From: Kazachstania africana CBS 2517
Taxonomy: Eukaryota > Ascomycota > Saccharomycetes > Saccharomycetales > Saccharomycetaceae
Assembly (NCBI RefSeq): GCF_000304475.1
Contig: NC_018941.1
Span: forward strand, 248,001 to 312,000
Length of the DNA stretch: 64,000 nt
Reading direction: 5' to 3'
Shown here piece after piece: positions 50,942-61,087 of this stretch; within the stretch, counting starts at the first letter, position 1, and every line of letters begins with the position of its first letter. Under the pieces are notes generated by a model. The model made no database searches. It saw only the letters and a list, made by a program, of their open reading frames with translations, and had not been told where the DNA came from. Position numbers and translations under genes: made by a program.

Positions 50942-53900
50942 ATGCAGGTTTTTTATGGACCACAGCCCCTGAAGCCGTTAAACACTGAAATGAGACATGG
51001 TTTTGATGAACAGTACAAAGATGAACAGTTTCTTCAATCCTTGGCTAATGAATTTATATTCTATTTCGATGATAAAAAACATCTAACAAGTGGTAATCCT
51101 ATCCCAGAAGAAGTAAAAGCTGAAGACAGGGACCGTTATTATCAGCCAATACTGGATTGGAAAATTACAAAAGATCGTCAAAAGACTGTCAGCGCAGCAT
51201 TGCTGCTGTGTCTAAATCTCGGTGTTGATCCTCCGGATGTTATCAAGACACATCCCTGTGCTAGAATGGAGGCCTGGGTAGACCCATTGAATTTCCAAGA
51301 TTCCAAAAAAGCCATTGAACAAATAGGGAAGAATTTACAATCTCAATACGAAACCTTATCATTGAGGACACGTTATAAACAAAGTTTGGATCCTTGCGTG
51401 GAAGATGTTAAGAGGTTTTGTAACTCCTTGAGGAGGACATCTAGGGACGATCAGATATTATTTCACTATAATGGTCATGGTGTCCCTCGTCCCACCTCTT
51501 CAGGTGAAATTTGGGTCTTTAATAGGGGCTATACACAATATATTCCCGTGTCACTATATGATCTACAAACATGGTTAGGAGCACCTTGCATTTTTGTTTA
51601 TGACTGTAATAACGCTGGAAATATTGTTACTAATTTCAAAAAATTTGTGAACAAGCGTATCATAGATGATGAAGAAGGAAATCATGACGCGGCAGCATCC
51701 TCACCGACTTCTGCATATAAAGATTGCTATCAACTTGCATCATGTGGCGCAGACGAGCTATTACTCATGAGTCCCGAATTACCCGCAGATCTCTTCACTT
51801 GTTGTTTAACCTGTCCCATAGAGATAAGTGTCAGAGTCTTCCTGCTACAATCACCTTTAAAAGATACGAAGTACAAGATTTTTTTCGAGGCTCCTAATCC
51901 TTCTGGACGTTCTTCGAAAGACTCCATGAGAAACAAGATTCCAAATGTTCATATTCCCGGTACACTTTCTGATAGAAGAACTCCGCTTGGTGAACTAAAT
52001 TGGATTTTTACAGCAATTACTGATACAATAGCATGGACTTCACTACCTAGACCACTATTCAAAAAGTTATTTAGACATGACCTTATGATCGCTGCGTTAT
52101 TTCGTAACTTCTTGTTGGCAAAGAGGATTATACCATGGTATAATTGCCACCCAATATCCGACCCAGAGTTACCAGACAGCATAGCAACACATCCTATGTG
52201 GAAGTCCTGGGATTTGGCCATCGATGAAGTTTTGGACAAAATTATTTATGATCTAAAAAACTCACCTCAAACATCTGAATTAGAGGCGCAGATGATTCTT
52301 CGACAACAAGAAAGCTTTCAATCGAAATTTGCTCAACAGGAACAGCATGATACTAATAAGCAAGAAAGTGTGCATGCACAGTCAAGATTCGCCGTTGGTA
52401 ATTTGAGTACCATGTCCCTAGCAACTCATCCCGCATTGCAAACTAGAAAATCTCAAGTAGGTTTACGAACTGTACAACAATCAGCCCAACAACAGTTTAC
52501 AGGATTTTTTGAACAAAATCTAACAGCATTTGAGCTATGGCTGAAGTATGCTTCTAACGTTAGAAACCCGCCTGAACAGCTGCCTATTGTTCTTCAAGTG
52601 TTGCTTTCTCAGGCTCATCGTATAAGGGCTCTTGTGCTGCTCTCCAGATTCTTAGATTTAGGACCGTGGGGTGTTTATCTTTCGCTTTCCATCGGTATAT
52701 TTCCCTACGTTTTGAAGTTATTACAAAGTCCTGCTCCGGAGTTGAAGCCTATTTTAGTTTTCATATGGGCACGGATAATGTCTATTGACTATAAAAATAC
52801 TCAGGCAGATTTGATAAAGGAAAGGGGCTACATGTACTTCATTCATGTAATTGTACCGCAGTTTGGTATGAGCGCCTCTTCTTCGTTAGACAACAGTGTA
52901 CCCTTTTCACCACTTTCTTCCAATGCTCCGCAAAATGGAAGACTATACATTAATGACCAGCAGTTCAACGGAACAGCTACTCCGAATACTCCACCATATA
53001 ATCATCACATTAACGATACCACGGATGAGCAGAAGGCCATGGCTGTATTTGTGCTGGCTTCGTTCGTAAGGGATTTTGCTCTGGGTCAAAAATATACTTT
53101 TCATTTAGAATTGGTCCAAAAACTTTGCACATATAGTACTAGCTCAGAGGTGCCTCTTTTGAGACAATGGAGCGCCATTTTACTTGGTCTACTTTTCGTA
53201 CAAAATCCACTTCATAAATCTATATCAATGAAAACGGGTGTATTAGACACTTTGTTAAACTGCATACGCGATCCTGTTCCTGAAGTTAGGACAGCAGCTT
53301 TATTGTCCCTTAACTTTTTCATTTCTACTGTAGATGATAATGACTTTATAGGCAATTTGCAGCAGGAATACGAACAACAGTTTCAACAATTACAATATCA
53401 GGCACAACAAATACAAACTAATATTCATCAGAAACAAAATCATCAGCAACAACAGCATTTTGAAATCCAGTTGTCAAAAATAGAAAAGCAACTAAGCATC
53501 TGTCAGTACATGCAGTCCGAGCTTGAACTTATTGAAATTAAAAAACTCAAATCTCAAGAGATAACTAATTTAATAGCAGTTTTGGGACTTATCAATGATG
53601 GTTCACCGCTTGTTAGGAAAGAAGCCATTGTATATTTTTCACAGGTTGTTGAGCGCTATATTACGTTTTTTATTGTTGTTGCATTCAATGAGCTGACCCT
53701 AGATATTGCCCAACTAGAAGGGCTTGATCCAGAAAGCATGATTTTTGCAGATAAACATCCTATCAGTCATGGTTCAGTGTTTAATACTGTTTGGAAGGCG
53801 CTGCTAATACTTGCGGGAGATCCATATCTAGAAAATAGAAGGAAGGCCGAGCAGGTTATAGACTACATTCTTGCTGAACTAAGCGCACATAAGGATTTGG

Positions 53901-55528
53901 AGGTACCTTTTTCCAAACTAGAACATTACCTGATGAAAAGAAGTGCAAAAGGCAGTACAAATAATAAGATGGGTTTCAGTGTCAATCCTTCGAAGACGCA
54001 GGTTAAATCTTTTACGCCTTCGATCAATGGCACTTTCGATAAAAACTCAAAATACAATCAAAACATGCCCGATACTGAGAATACGCTACATAATAGCACA
54101 TCTTTGGGTAGACTGTTCAAATCATTTCGTATTGGCGATATGACATCAGATAATGAGGATAATGTGTCCATATTAAGCAATAATGAGAAAAAAGGCATAT
54201 CTTTATTAAGTGTTTCACATGGTACATCTCCTGTACCACGCACACCCAGGTACAAAGAACCTAGGCTTCCTTTGACGTTTCCTCTAAAAAGCTCTTTTCT
54301 TGACTATGCCAGTGAATACTTTCAGGAGCCTCAAATGAGAAAGCAAGAAGCAGATGAGGTAGGAAGTTTGGAATATAACGCCAAATTGTGGCGCAGAAAT
54401 AGAAATGATGTTATTATAAGGGAAACCCAAAGTCAAAAGACGCTAGCACTATACGGAGACTGGTCCAAAAAATTCTCTACCTTAGACAACAAATCTCAGC
54501 CAAAAGTCATGAACTTTAATCAATTTGAGGACCAATTGGTTGTTGGTGATGATAAAGATAATATATCGGTATTTGACATAGAAAAAAAATTGATGATATC
54601 CAGATTTTCTAACGGTAATCCTTTTGGTACAAAAATTACCGATATCAAATTCATCAATGAAGATGATATTGGTCTACTTATGTGTGGCTCTTCAGATGGT
54701 ATTATCAAAATCTATAGGAGCTATTCTTCCAGTGAAGACGTCGAAATGATTTCTGCCTGGAGAGGTCTGACAGAAATGTTACTGACGCCAAGGTCAAGCG
54801 GTCTAATAACCAACTGGCAACAAATACGAGGGTCCCTTTTAACCACAGGTGATGTAAAAATTATAAGGGTTTGGGACGCACATACTGAAAGTATTGAACT
54901 GGATATTCCTGCAAAAAGCTCCTCTCTGATTACTTCATTGACATCTGACCAACTGGTGGGCAATATTTTCGTTGCCGGGTTTGCCGACGGTTCTTTGAGA
55001 GTTTATGACCGACGTATGGAGGCTAGAGATGCCGTGGTTCGTCGTTGGAGGTCTACTGGAAATAATGGGGCCTTCATTAACAATGTACAAATGCAAAGAG
55101 GCGGATATAGGGAACTGGTAAGCGGTACTTCGAAAGGTGTAGTTGACCTATGGGATATCAGGTCTCAACACCCCGTAAATACCTTCTACGACGAAAACTA
55201 TCAGCAGACAGGAGATCAAAGAAGAACTACAACTATGACCAGTATGCAACTGCATGAACATGCCCCGATACTTGCTACAGGTACTAGGCAGATAAAAATA
55301 TGGACAACTTCTGGTGATTTATTATCTCGATTTAAAAACTCACATGGTCTTATGGGCAGTAGTGTAGCAAGTACATTTGCTGCCACAGGGATAACATCTT
55401 ACTCCTCAAACTCCTTTATTTCTAGCATGGCATTTCACCCTCATAGAATGATTTTAGCAGCGGCAAGTTCACACGATTCAAACATCAATGTTTATAAGTG
55501 TGTGGACAGTGAGCTTGACTTTTACTGA
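50942..55528 (+). CDS. KOG1: TORC1 subunit Kog1 (Raptor)
   Basis: 1528 residues against 1557 in S. cerevisiae. Scaffold of TORC1 that recruits substrates, at the vacuole membrane. Visible: an N-terminal raptor-conserved caspase-like domain (about 60-390) with YNGHGVP and YDCNNAG at the positions of the caspase His and Cys; HEAT-like repeats at about 530-1010, interrupted by a Gln-rich insertion around 815-850 (QQEYEQQFQQLQYQ); a Ser/Asn-rich linker at about 1020-1120; and seven WD40 blades from about 1180 to the end (GLLMCGSSDGIIKIY, VWDAHTESI, VDLWDIRSQHP, IKIWTTSGDLL). It is about 1% shorter than S. cerevisiae and otherwise complete. Confidence 0.98.
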   Translation: MQVFYGPQPLKPLNTEMRHGFDEQYKDEQFLQSLANEFIFYFDDKKHLTSGNPIPEEVKAEDRDRYYQPILDWKITKDRQKTVSAALLLCLNLGVDPPDVIKTHPCARMEAWVDPLNFQDSKKAIEQIGKNLQSQYETLSLRTRYKQSLDPCVEDVKRFCNSLRRTSRDDQILFHYNGHGVPRPTSSGEIWVFNRGYTQYIPVSLYDLQTWLGAPCIFVYDCNNAGNIVTNFKKFVNKRIIDDEEGNHDAAASSPTSAYKDCYQLASCGADELLLMSPELPADLFTCCLTCPIEISVRVFLLQSPLKDTKYKIFFEAPNPSGRSSKDSMRNKIPNVHIPGTLSDRRTPLGELNWIFTAITDTIAWTSLPRPLFKKLFRHDLMIAALFRNFLLAKRIIPWYNCHPISDPELPDSIATHPMWKSWDLAIDEVLDKIIYDLKNSPQTSELEAQMILRQQESFQSKFAQQEQHDTNKQESVHAQSRFAVGNLSTMSLATHPALQTRKSQVGLRTVQQSAQQQFTGFFEQNLTAFELWLKYASNVRNPPEQLPIVLQVLLSQAHRIRALVLLSRFLDLGPWGVYLSLSIGIFPYVLKLLQSPAPELKPILVFIWARIMSIDYKNTQADLIKERGYMYFIHVIVPQFGMSASSSLDNSVPFSPLSSNAPQNGRLYINDQQFNGTATPNTPPYNHHINDTTDEQKAMAVFVLASFVRDFALGQKYTFHLELVQKLCTYSTSSEVPLLRQWSAILLGLLFVQNPLHKSISMKTGVLDTLLNCIRDPVPEVRTAALLSLNFFISTVDDNDFIGNLQQEYEQQFQQLQYQAQQIQTNIHQKQNHQQQQHFEIQLSKIEKQLSICQYMQSELELIEIKKLKSQEITNLIAVLGLINDGSPLVRKEAIVYFSQVVERYITFFIVVAFNELTLDIAQLEGLDPESMIFADKHPISHGSVFNTVWKALLILAGDPYLENRRKAEQVIDYILAELSAHKDLEVPFSKLEHYLMKRSAKGSTNNKMGFSVNPSKTQVKSFTPSINGTFDKNSKYNQNMPDTENTLHNSTSLGRLFKSFRIGDMTSDNEDNVSILSNNEKKGISLLSVSHGTSPVPRTPRYKEPRLPLTFPLKSSFLDYASEYFQEPQMRKQEADEVGSLEYNAKLWRRNRNDVIIRETQSQKTLALYGDWSKKFSTLDNKSQPKVMNFNQFEDQLVVGDDKDNISVFDIEKKLMISRFSNGNPFGTKITDIKFINEDDIGLLMCGSSDGIIKIYRSYSSSEDVEMISAWRGLTEMLLTPRSSGLITNWQQIRGSLLTTGDVKIIRVWDAHTESIELDIPAKSSSLITSLTSDQLVGNIFVAGFADGSLRVYDRRMEARDAVVRRWRSTGNNGAFINNVQMQRGGYRELVSGTSKGVVDLWDIRSQHPVNTFYDENYQQTGDQRRTTTMTSMQLHEHAPILATGTRQIKIWTTSGDLLSRFKNSHGLMGSSVASTFAATGITSYSSNSFISSMAFHPHRMILAAASSHDSNINVYKCVDSELDFY

Positions 55529-56090
55529 TGCTATTGTAAATTTAGATAGGTAATTTGTCGCCGTTATATCTATATTAAAGAAGCATGCAAGTTATATCTT
55601 GAAAGCTTTGCAAAAAAGCATTTGGGGCTTATTAGTAGGAATTGTATATATCGGTATTTTGTTGGGAGCTACTCTGCTAATTTTTTTTGTAGATATAAAA
55701 CATCGAACCTTCTCGATATCTGCTCGGTATGTCCATCTTCAGATATATAAAAGTATACACTGCTTTAAAAATGATCTCCAAATACCTCATCCATAATTAA
55801 TAATTGCTACTGCCTCTCGGAGTAGAGGTATAGATGACTAGCGCAAGCTTACATGTTGCATTTAGTGAACAGCAAAACTAGAGTTTATTGTAGGAGGTTC
55901 ACCTACCACTTTTCTAGCTGTTTCAAAGTACAGACTTATTCTGTGAAATTCATATAGTTACCTATAGCGATCTTGTCCAGATAGATACAGAGTATACATT
56001 TTGGGCCAGTTTTTCCTTTCGAAGGTTATCACGTTTATTTTGATTGGAGCTGTTAGGTGATGAAATTAAATGTCACCTAACATATCAACT
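55529..56090. other. Spacer KOG1 / tRNA-Val with a 10-bp inverted repeat
   Basis: 562 bp. It holds the KOG1 terminator. A frame at 55599-55796 encodes a hydrophobic helix but starts at TTG and has no ATG; I do not call it. Just before the tRNA lies a perfect inverted repeat, TGTTAGGTGA (56051-56060) with TCACCTAACA (56073-56082), with TG...CA ends like an LTR remnant. Confidence 0.55.
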
Positions 56091-56163
56091 GTTTTAATAG
56101 TGTAGTGGTTATCACGTTGCCTTTACACGGCAAAGGTCTCGAGTTCGAACCTCGGTTAAAACA
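56091..56163 (+). tRNA. tRNA-Val (anticodon UAC)
   Basis: 73 nt. Acceptor GTTTTAA pairs with TTAAAAC, D-arm TAGTGTAGTGGTTATCA with box A, anticodon stem TTGCC/GGCAA around the loop TTTACAC (anticodon TAC), T-arm with box B GGTTCGAAC-type (GAGTTCGAACCTC), and discriminator A. No intron. The body resembles S. cerevisiae tRNA-Val(CAC) with a changed anticodon and a weak A+T-rich acceptor stem. A T8 terminator follows at 56170-56177. Confidence 0.95.
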
Positions 56164-56455
56164 AGATGATTTTTTTTTGATGAAGTAGCCACAACAATTG
56201 ATCTAGATTTTGAATTTTGGATCAACAAATTATACTAGATATGGTGTGCTTTGCGTGTGCCTAACTTTTTGTGTCGCAAGATATATCGTGGAATGGAACC
56301 GCTGTGTGTTTCTAAACTGTCATCGCGTCAGTAAATGACGAAAATAATATTATGACAAAGGTATCAAGTCTCTTGTGAAATTGAATTTGTGTTAGCGATA
56401 AAAATTACAAAGTATTGGTATATCCTACTGCTTGTTGAATTCACCCAGAAATTGT
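56164..56455 (+). promoter_or_regulatory. PFS1 promoter with a middle sporulation element
   Basis: 292 bp. Plus-strand TTTTGTGTC at 56267-56275 is the reverse of GACACAAAA, a full match to the Ndt80 site GNCRCAAAW, about 180 bp before the chosen ATG. This agrees with a sporulation gene. The start of the region also holds the tRNA terminator. Confidence 0.6.
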
Positions 56456-57322
56456 ATGAATAGACCTTCTGAAGTAACGGACCGATCAATGCCTTTCAAA
56501 TATACTAAACCTTTAAATGTGAATGGTCAGCGTACAAATATTGAAGGCTGCCCAAATACAACATGGATGGGTAATCGAAAAGAGAGTAATACTAAACCAA
56601 ATAAAAACACGAAGTTTCAAACTTCAATGCTTGTTCAGGAATCTAATGAGCCAGGTTTTTCTCAAACTTTGAGCAGTACAGGAGGAAAACAAAGTAATAT
56701 GCAGCGCAAAGTCCCGGACTACTACCATCATATTAAAAATCAGAATAGTAATTCGAGCTTACAGCAAATGAATACTAGTTCTCATTATAGAGTTACAGAT
56801 TCAACGATTCCTCAGTATAGCAATGCTCTTAATTATACGTCCCACCAAAACGCAAATTTAACTTCTGGATATTCAAGCTTCAACGCAGGATTCCCTTATC
56901 AGTCAGCACCAGCACAAACACCTCATTACACGACTTATCCTTACTATAATCTTAATGCTGAGGCTGAGAGCGACAGTTGTATCGGTGAAAGCTTCCCCGT
57001 TTACTTTGATCCTAGAAGTGCAGCGAACATGTCCCATAAAGAAAAAGTCAACAACTGGATCGATAATATCCCAATTTATGAGATTGACGAAGATATTTGG
57101 GGTGACGATTGTTTTACCGTGGATTATTCAGTCAATTGGGATGAACAAGACTTCGATAATCATCAGAAGTACAGTAATAATGTTATTTCCAACATTACTT
57201 CTGATGAAGTACTTTTTATGCAAAGTAAGAAAATAGATAGCTTAGTTCGTAGAATGTACTACATTGAACAAGAAATAAATATTAACGTACACGATGAACT
57301 GGCAGTTGCTCAAGAGACATGA
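56456..57322 (+). CDS. PFS1: Sporulation protein at the PFS1/ADY1 position
   Basis: 288 residues from the first ATG (56456); the frame is open from a TTG at 56432. The N-terminal two thirds are Asn/Ser/Gln/Tyr-rich and disordered. The C-terminal about 100 residues look folded: KEKVNNWIDNIPIYEIDEDIWGDDC and KIDSLVRRMYYIEQEININV. I name it by position between KOG1 and SSP1 in the same orientation as S. cerevisiae PFS1 (YHR185C, 237 residues), which is needed to place prospore membranes at chosen spindle poles. A perfect middle sporulation element upstream supports meiotic expression. Sequence-level recognition is weak. Confidence 0.7.
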   Translation: MNRPSEVTDRSMPFKYTKPLNVNGQRTNIEGCPNTTWMGNRKESNTKPNKNTKFQTSMLVQESNEPGFSQTLSSTGGKQSNMQRKVPDYYHHIKNQNSNSSLQQMNTSSHYRVTDSTIPQYSNALNYTSHQNANLTSGYSSFNAGFPYQSAPAQTPHYTTYPYYNLNAEAESDSCIGESFPVYFDPRSAANMSHKEKVNNWIDNIPIYEIDEDIWGDDCFTVDYSVNWDEQDFDNHQKYSNNVISNITSDEVLFMQSKKIDSLVRRMYYIEQEININVHDELAVAQET

Positions 57323-57500
57323 TTTCTGTCAAGCAAAAAAGTGTTGGAGGAAACATTAGATATTATTCGTACAATCCATATAACTAAGTAAGTATTTAAC
57401 CAGGATACATGTTGTTTTCTATAAAGCAATTTTACTTCATTGTGCATTAAATAGCATATATGCGCTGGTGTCTATATGTATAAAAATTTTGTTGCAAAAA

Positions 57501-59348
57501 TCAACGAGAATTTAAAGTACCATTCCAAACATTTGCTTCTAATTCAGCAGTTTCAAACGTATATTCTGCCTTCTTTTGCAAATGTCTTGATGCGTTATTA
57601 TGTCCAGAAATTTCTCTGACATGTCTTTGTTTCATGTCCTTTTCAATTTGTAACGGGACAGGTTTCAATACATGTATTTTGTGTGGGTTGTCCGTTTGAT
57701 CAATGATTTCTTTACTAACAGTATTCTTCTTCAAAATTAATTCGTTTTCCTTCTTATTTTCTTTGAATTGTAGTGGTATTGTCGGTACTTCATAACTCAT
57801 TACGCCACGAGGGCTATTTGATATTGTATTACTGCCACCATCTGCATTATTTTGTTCATCTACAAGATAACCAGGGATGAGTGACTGATTATTCATGAAG
57901 TGTGTGTTTGTTGTTAGTGGATTATATTCACTATCATTGGAAAATATTTCTGTAGTACTGTCTTCCAATCCAGTTTTAAAATTCAAGCTTGGTTGTTCAG
58001 TATGAAGCAATAATGGAGAAGGTGTGTAATCTACGGGCAAACTCTTATAAATTTCTTTCAACAGAGAATCATTACAGTCATATATTCCATTTTTGATATT
58101 TTCCCATTTTCTTGGATTGGCTCTCTCTTCTGGTGAAAGAGTTGACCACAGCTTCTCTACTCGTCTCCTTCTTAGTTCTTCAAGCTGTGGCGTAAAGTTC
58201 TCTACATCATTCGCCTCTAATGCCGCCAAACAATGGCGTACAGCTTCCTTAGAAGCCTCTTTCAAGTCAGCAGCATGTTCGTAATAATCATAACTCAATT
58301 TTTGGAACAGTTCCCTCATATTTATACGGATTTTGTCTTGAAAACACGTTCTAATGGCATTGTAACTAGTTGCTGAGTAGCTTATTTTGTCCAGAAGGAA
58401 GTTAATCTGTGTAAAATTGTCACCTTTTCTTTCTTTAATATATAAATACTTCTTGTGATCACGAACTAGATGTTTACCTACTTTAATTAATTCTCCCTCT
58501 TGTAAGGCAATATATTCTAAATTTTTTGAAAGGTCCTTTATTTTATTTGAGATTTCAAACTGAAGTTGTTGGTCCTTAGTGAATAGATCATTTATTTCTT
58601 TTAAAACACTTTCTGTATCGCCTGAGTCGTCTTTAATCAAAGAGTTTTCTCCCCAATTATTTAAATCTTTCAAGAACTTATTTATCGACTTTGATTCAGC
58701 TTCCTTCTTCAGAGCAACATTAAGAAGACGTTTTCTTAATTGTTGGCAAGTGACACGCTTGTTTTTCAAATAGTTTGATAGTTGAGCAACAGATGCCAAG
58801 TCTAAAGGACCGTCAATTTTACTAAATATATCCCCATTTTGGTATATTCTGTCTTTATGTTCGCCAGGTACGTTTAACTTTGGGGATGAAGAGTATAGGG
58901 GCCGTGGTAAAGGGCATCTTGGAATATTTTTGGCAGTGACGTTATGTCCAGTTAAAAATGTGTCTTCACTACTTTTATCATCGCTATCTTCAATTGCAAA
59001 GGGAAATTCAGCATTATTGTTTCTCTTTTTTGAATTATTAAGTTCCTCTGTTAAGTTTATTTCAAATGGAGAGAACTCTAACCCAGAAAGCCTTCTTGAA
59101 TTAGTGTCTAACTCTTTCTCATCTCTTGAGGCGAAAGAATTCTCGTCTAGACCTTCCTTTAAAAGTCTTGATGTAATCCATTTTTTCACTTTTTGTACCA
59201 ATTTATTATTTTCAGTAGGTTCTCTATCTTTAGTTCTCAGATATTGTTGGACCTTTGGATGACTGCGAAGTGGTTCAGGGAAGGGCAATGTAACATTCTC
59301 TAAATTGGTGTCATTACTTTTGTTTGCATCCATTTCTTGTGAACCCAT
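57501..59348 (-). CDS. SSP1: Prospore membrane leading-edge protein Ssp1
   Basis: 615 residues against 571 in S. cerevisiae. Ssp1 is part of the ring (with Ady3, Don1) that coats the growing mouth of the prospore membrane in meiosis II. No catalytic motifs. A charged N-terminus contains a helical KVKKWITSRLLKEGLDEN segment, then CPLPRPLYSSSPKLNVPG. A long coiled-coil-like centre runs from about 180 to 400 (TCQQLRKRLLNVALKKEAES and LRRRRVEKLWSTLSPEERAN), followed by a Ser/Asn-rich C-terminus. The assignment rests on GND1 next door (as in S. cerevisiae), length and character. It has its own middle sporulation element at 59457-59465 and converges with PFS1. Confidence 0.82.
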   Translation of the reverse strand: MGSQEMDANKSNDTNLENVTLPFPEPLRSHPKVQQYLRTKDREPTENNKLVQKVKKWITSRLLKEGLDENSFASRDEKELDTNSRRLSGLEFSPFEINLTEELNNSKKRNNNAEFPFAIEDSDDKSSEDTFLTGHNVTAKNIPRCPLPRPLYSSSPKLNVPGEHKDRIYQNGDIFSKIDGPLDLASVAQLSNYLKNKRVTCQQLRKRLLNVALKKEAESKSINKFLKDLNNWGENSLIKDDSGDTESVLKEINDLFTKDQQLQFEISNKIKDLSKNLEYIALQEGELIKVGKHLVRDHKKYLYIKERKGDNFTQINFLLDKISYSATSYNAIRTCFQDKIRINMRELFQKLSYDYYEHAADLKEASKEAVRHCLAALEANDVENFTPQLEELRRRRVEKLWSTLSPEERANPRKWENIKNGIYDCNDSLLKEIYKSLPVDYTPSPLLLHTEQPSLNFKTGLEDSTTEIFSNDSEYNPLTTNTHFMNNQSLIPGYLVDEQNNADGGSNTISNSPRGVMSYEVPTIPLQFKENKKENELILKKNTVSKEIIDQTDNPHKIHVLKPVPLQIEKDMKQRHVREISGHNNASRHLQKKAEYTFETAELEANVWNGTLNSR

Positions 59349-59456
59349 AGAAAAAGGTGAACATATATGAAAAACAAGAGGCCTAGTAATACTAAGTGGT
59401 ATTTATTATGGCCTTTAGTTATTTCATTCTAAGCTGATTTTCCTGTAATAATTATA

Positions 59457-59465
59457 ATTTGTGTC
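59457..59465 (-). promoter_or_regulatory. Middle sporulation element (Ndt80 site) of SSP1
   Basis: Minus-strand GACACAAAT is a full match to GNCRCAAAW. It lies about 110 bp upstream of the SSP1 ATG, consistent with expression in mid-sporulation. Confidence 0.6.
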
Positions 59466-59617
59466 ACTTGTCACCTTGAAGCGACAGACCTCTCGACGCC
59501 AGGGCAGGAAAAAAAGAGCTGATGTTGATACTAATAATAATTGACTAATTTTTATTAAATCTATACATAACAGTCATAAAAGTTATTCTAGATACATACC
59601 GTTAGAATATATAATGC

Positions 59618-61087
59618 TTAAGCATCGTAAGTGGAAGCGGAGATGTTACCACCATGACCGGTCCAGTTAATGTGGATATCCTTACCTTCTGGTAAGTTTT
59701 CAGAAGCAAATTCTGGTAAGACTCTGAATGTGTGAGCACCGAAGTAATCTCTTTGAGCCTGCAATAAGTTAGCTGGTAATCTAGCAGATCTGTAACCATC
59801 GTAGAAAGCTAAAGCAGTGGAGAAAGTTGGAGTTGGGACACCGTAAGTAGTAGCTAAAGCAACAGTCTTTCTCCAGCCTAATTGAGCTTTGGTAACAGCA
59901 TCAGTGAAGAACTTGTCAAGTAATAAGTTTTCTAAGTCTGGGTTGGTTCTGTAAGCCTTGGTGATTTCACCTAAGAAAACAGATCTAATAATACAGCCAC
60001 CTCTCCACATTAAAGCGATAGCTGGGTTATTTAATTTCCAACCGTAAGTCTTGGCGGCTTCACGAATTAACATGAAACCTTGTGCGTAAGAGATAATCTT
60101 GGAAGCATATAAAGCTTGTTCTAATTCGTCAATAAATTCTTGTCTGTTCTTGACGGCATCCTTTGGAATTTCTGGACCAACTAAAGTTTCAGAAGCTCTA
60201 ACTCTTTCACTCTTTATAGCAGATAAACAACGGCCAAAGACAGCTTCACCTATTAAAGTGACTGGCATACCTAAATCTAAAGCATTCATAGCAGTCCATT
60301 TACCGGTACCCTTTTGGCCAGCGGTATCCATGATCTTCTCGACCAATGGCTTACCATCGACATCATCGAACTTTAAAATATCTCTAGTGATCTCAATTAA
60401 GAAAGAGTCTAGGACACCTTTGTTCCATGTAGTGAAAACATCACCGATTTCTTTATCAGTAAAACCACCAATTCTCTTCATAATATCGTAAGCTTCACAG
60501 ATCAATTGCATGTCACCATATTCAATACCGTTGTGGACCATTTTGACGTAGTGACCTGCACCAGCTGGGCCAACCCAGTCACAACATGGTTCACCGTCAG
60601 ACTTAGCGGAGACACTTTGGAAAATGTCCTTGATGAATGGCCAAGCTCTTTCATCACCACCCGGCATTAAAGATGGACCGTATCTAGCACCTTCCTCACC
60701 ACCAGAGACACCGGAACCGACAAATAGGATACCTTTCTTCTTTAATTCTTCGTAACGTCTGTTGGAGTCTGGGAAATGAGAGTTACCACCATCAATGATG
60801 ATATCACCTTCTTCTAGTAATGGAACTAAATCGTTGATGATGTAGTCAACTGGATTACCAGCCTTAACCAGTAACATAACCTTTCTTGGTCTCTTTAATT
60901 TAGAAACAAGATCTTCTAAAGAATGGGCACCAACAATTGACTTACCCTTAGCACCGTTGGCTAAAAATTCGTCGACTTTACTAGTAGTTCTGTTGTAGGC
61001 GACGACTTCGAAACCGTGATCAGCCATGTTCATGATCAAATTTTGACCCATGACGGCTAAACCGATTAAACCTAAATCACCAGACAT
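59618..61087 (-). CDS. GND1: 6-phosphogluconate dehydrogenase, decarboxylating
   Basis: 489 residues, the same as S. cerevisiae Gnd1. Oxidises 6-phosphogluconate to ribulose 5-phosphate and CO2 with NADP+ in the pentose phosphate pathway, making NADPH in the cytosol. N-terminal Rossmann motif GLIGLAVMGQNL at about 5-16 and NRT at about 32-34 for NADP; VGSGVSGGEEGARYGPSLMPGG substrate-binding stretch; catalytic Lys and Asn in HYVKMVHNGIEYGD; C-terminal helical domain with AQRDYFGAHTFRVL. Strong codon bias (few, common codons) points to high expression. Complete. Confidence 0.99.
   Translation of the reverse strand: MSGDLGLIGLAVMGQNLIMNMADHGFEVVAYNRTTSKVDEFLANGAKGKSIVGAHSLEDLVSKLKRPRKVMLLVKAGNPVDYIINDLVPLLEEGDIIIDGGNSHFPDSNRRYEELKKKGILFVGSGVSGGEEGARYGPSLMPGGDERAWPFIKDIFQSVSAKSDGEPCCDWVGPAGAGHYVKMVHNGIEYGDMQLICEAYDIMKRIGGFTDKEIGDVFTTWNKGVLDSFLIEITRDILKFDDVDGKPLVEKIMDTAGQKGTGKWTAMNALDLGMPVTLIGEAVFGRCLSAIKSERVRASETLVGPEIPKDAVKNRQEFIDELEQALYASKIISYAQGFMLIREAAKTYGWKLNNPAIALMWRGGCIIRSVFLGEITKAYRTNPDLENLLLDKFFTDAVTKAQLGWRKTVALATTYGVPTPTFSTALAFYDGYRSARLPANLLQAQRDYFGAHTFRVLPEFASENLPEGKDIHINWTGHGGNISASTYDA

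Noticed and set aside
55599..55796. 65-codon frame after KOG1 with a strong hydrophobic helix
   Set aside because: Begins at TTG, has no in-frame ATG and no splice signals nearby; T-rich DNA gives Leu/Ile/Phe by chance; no family recognised.
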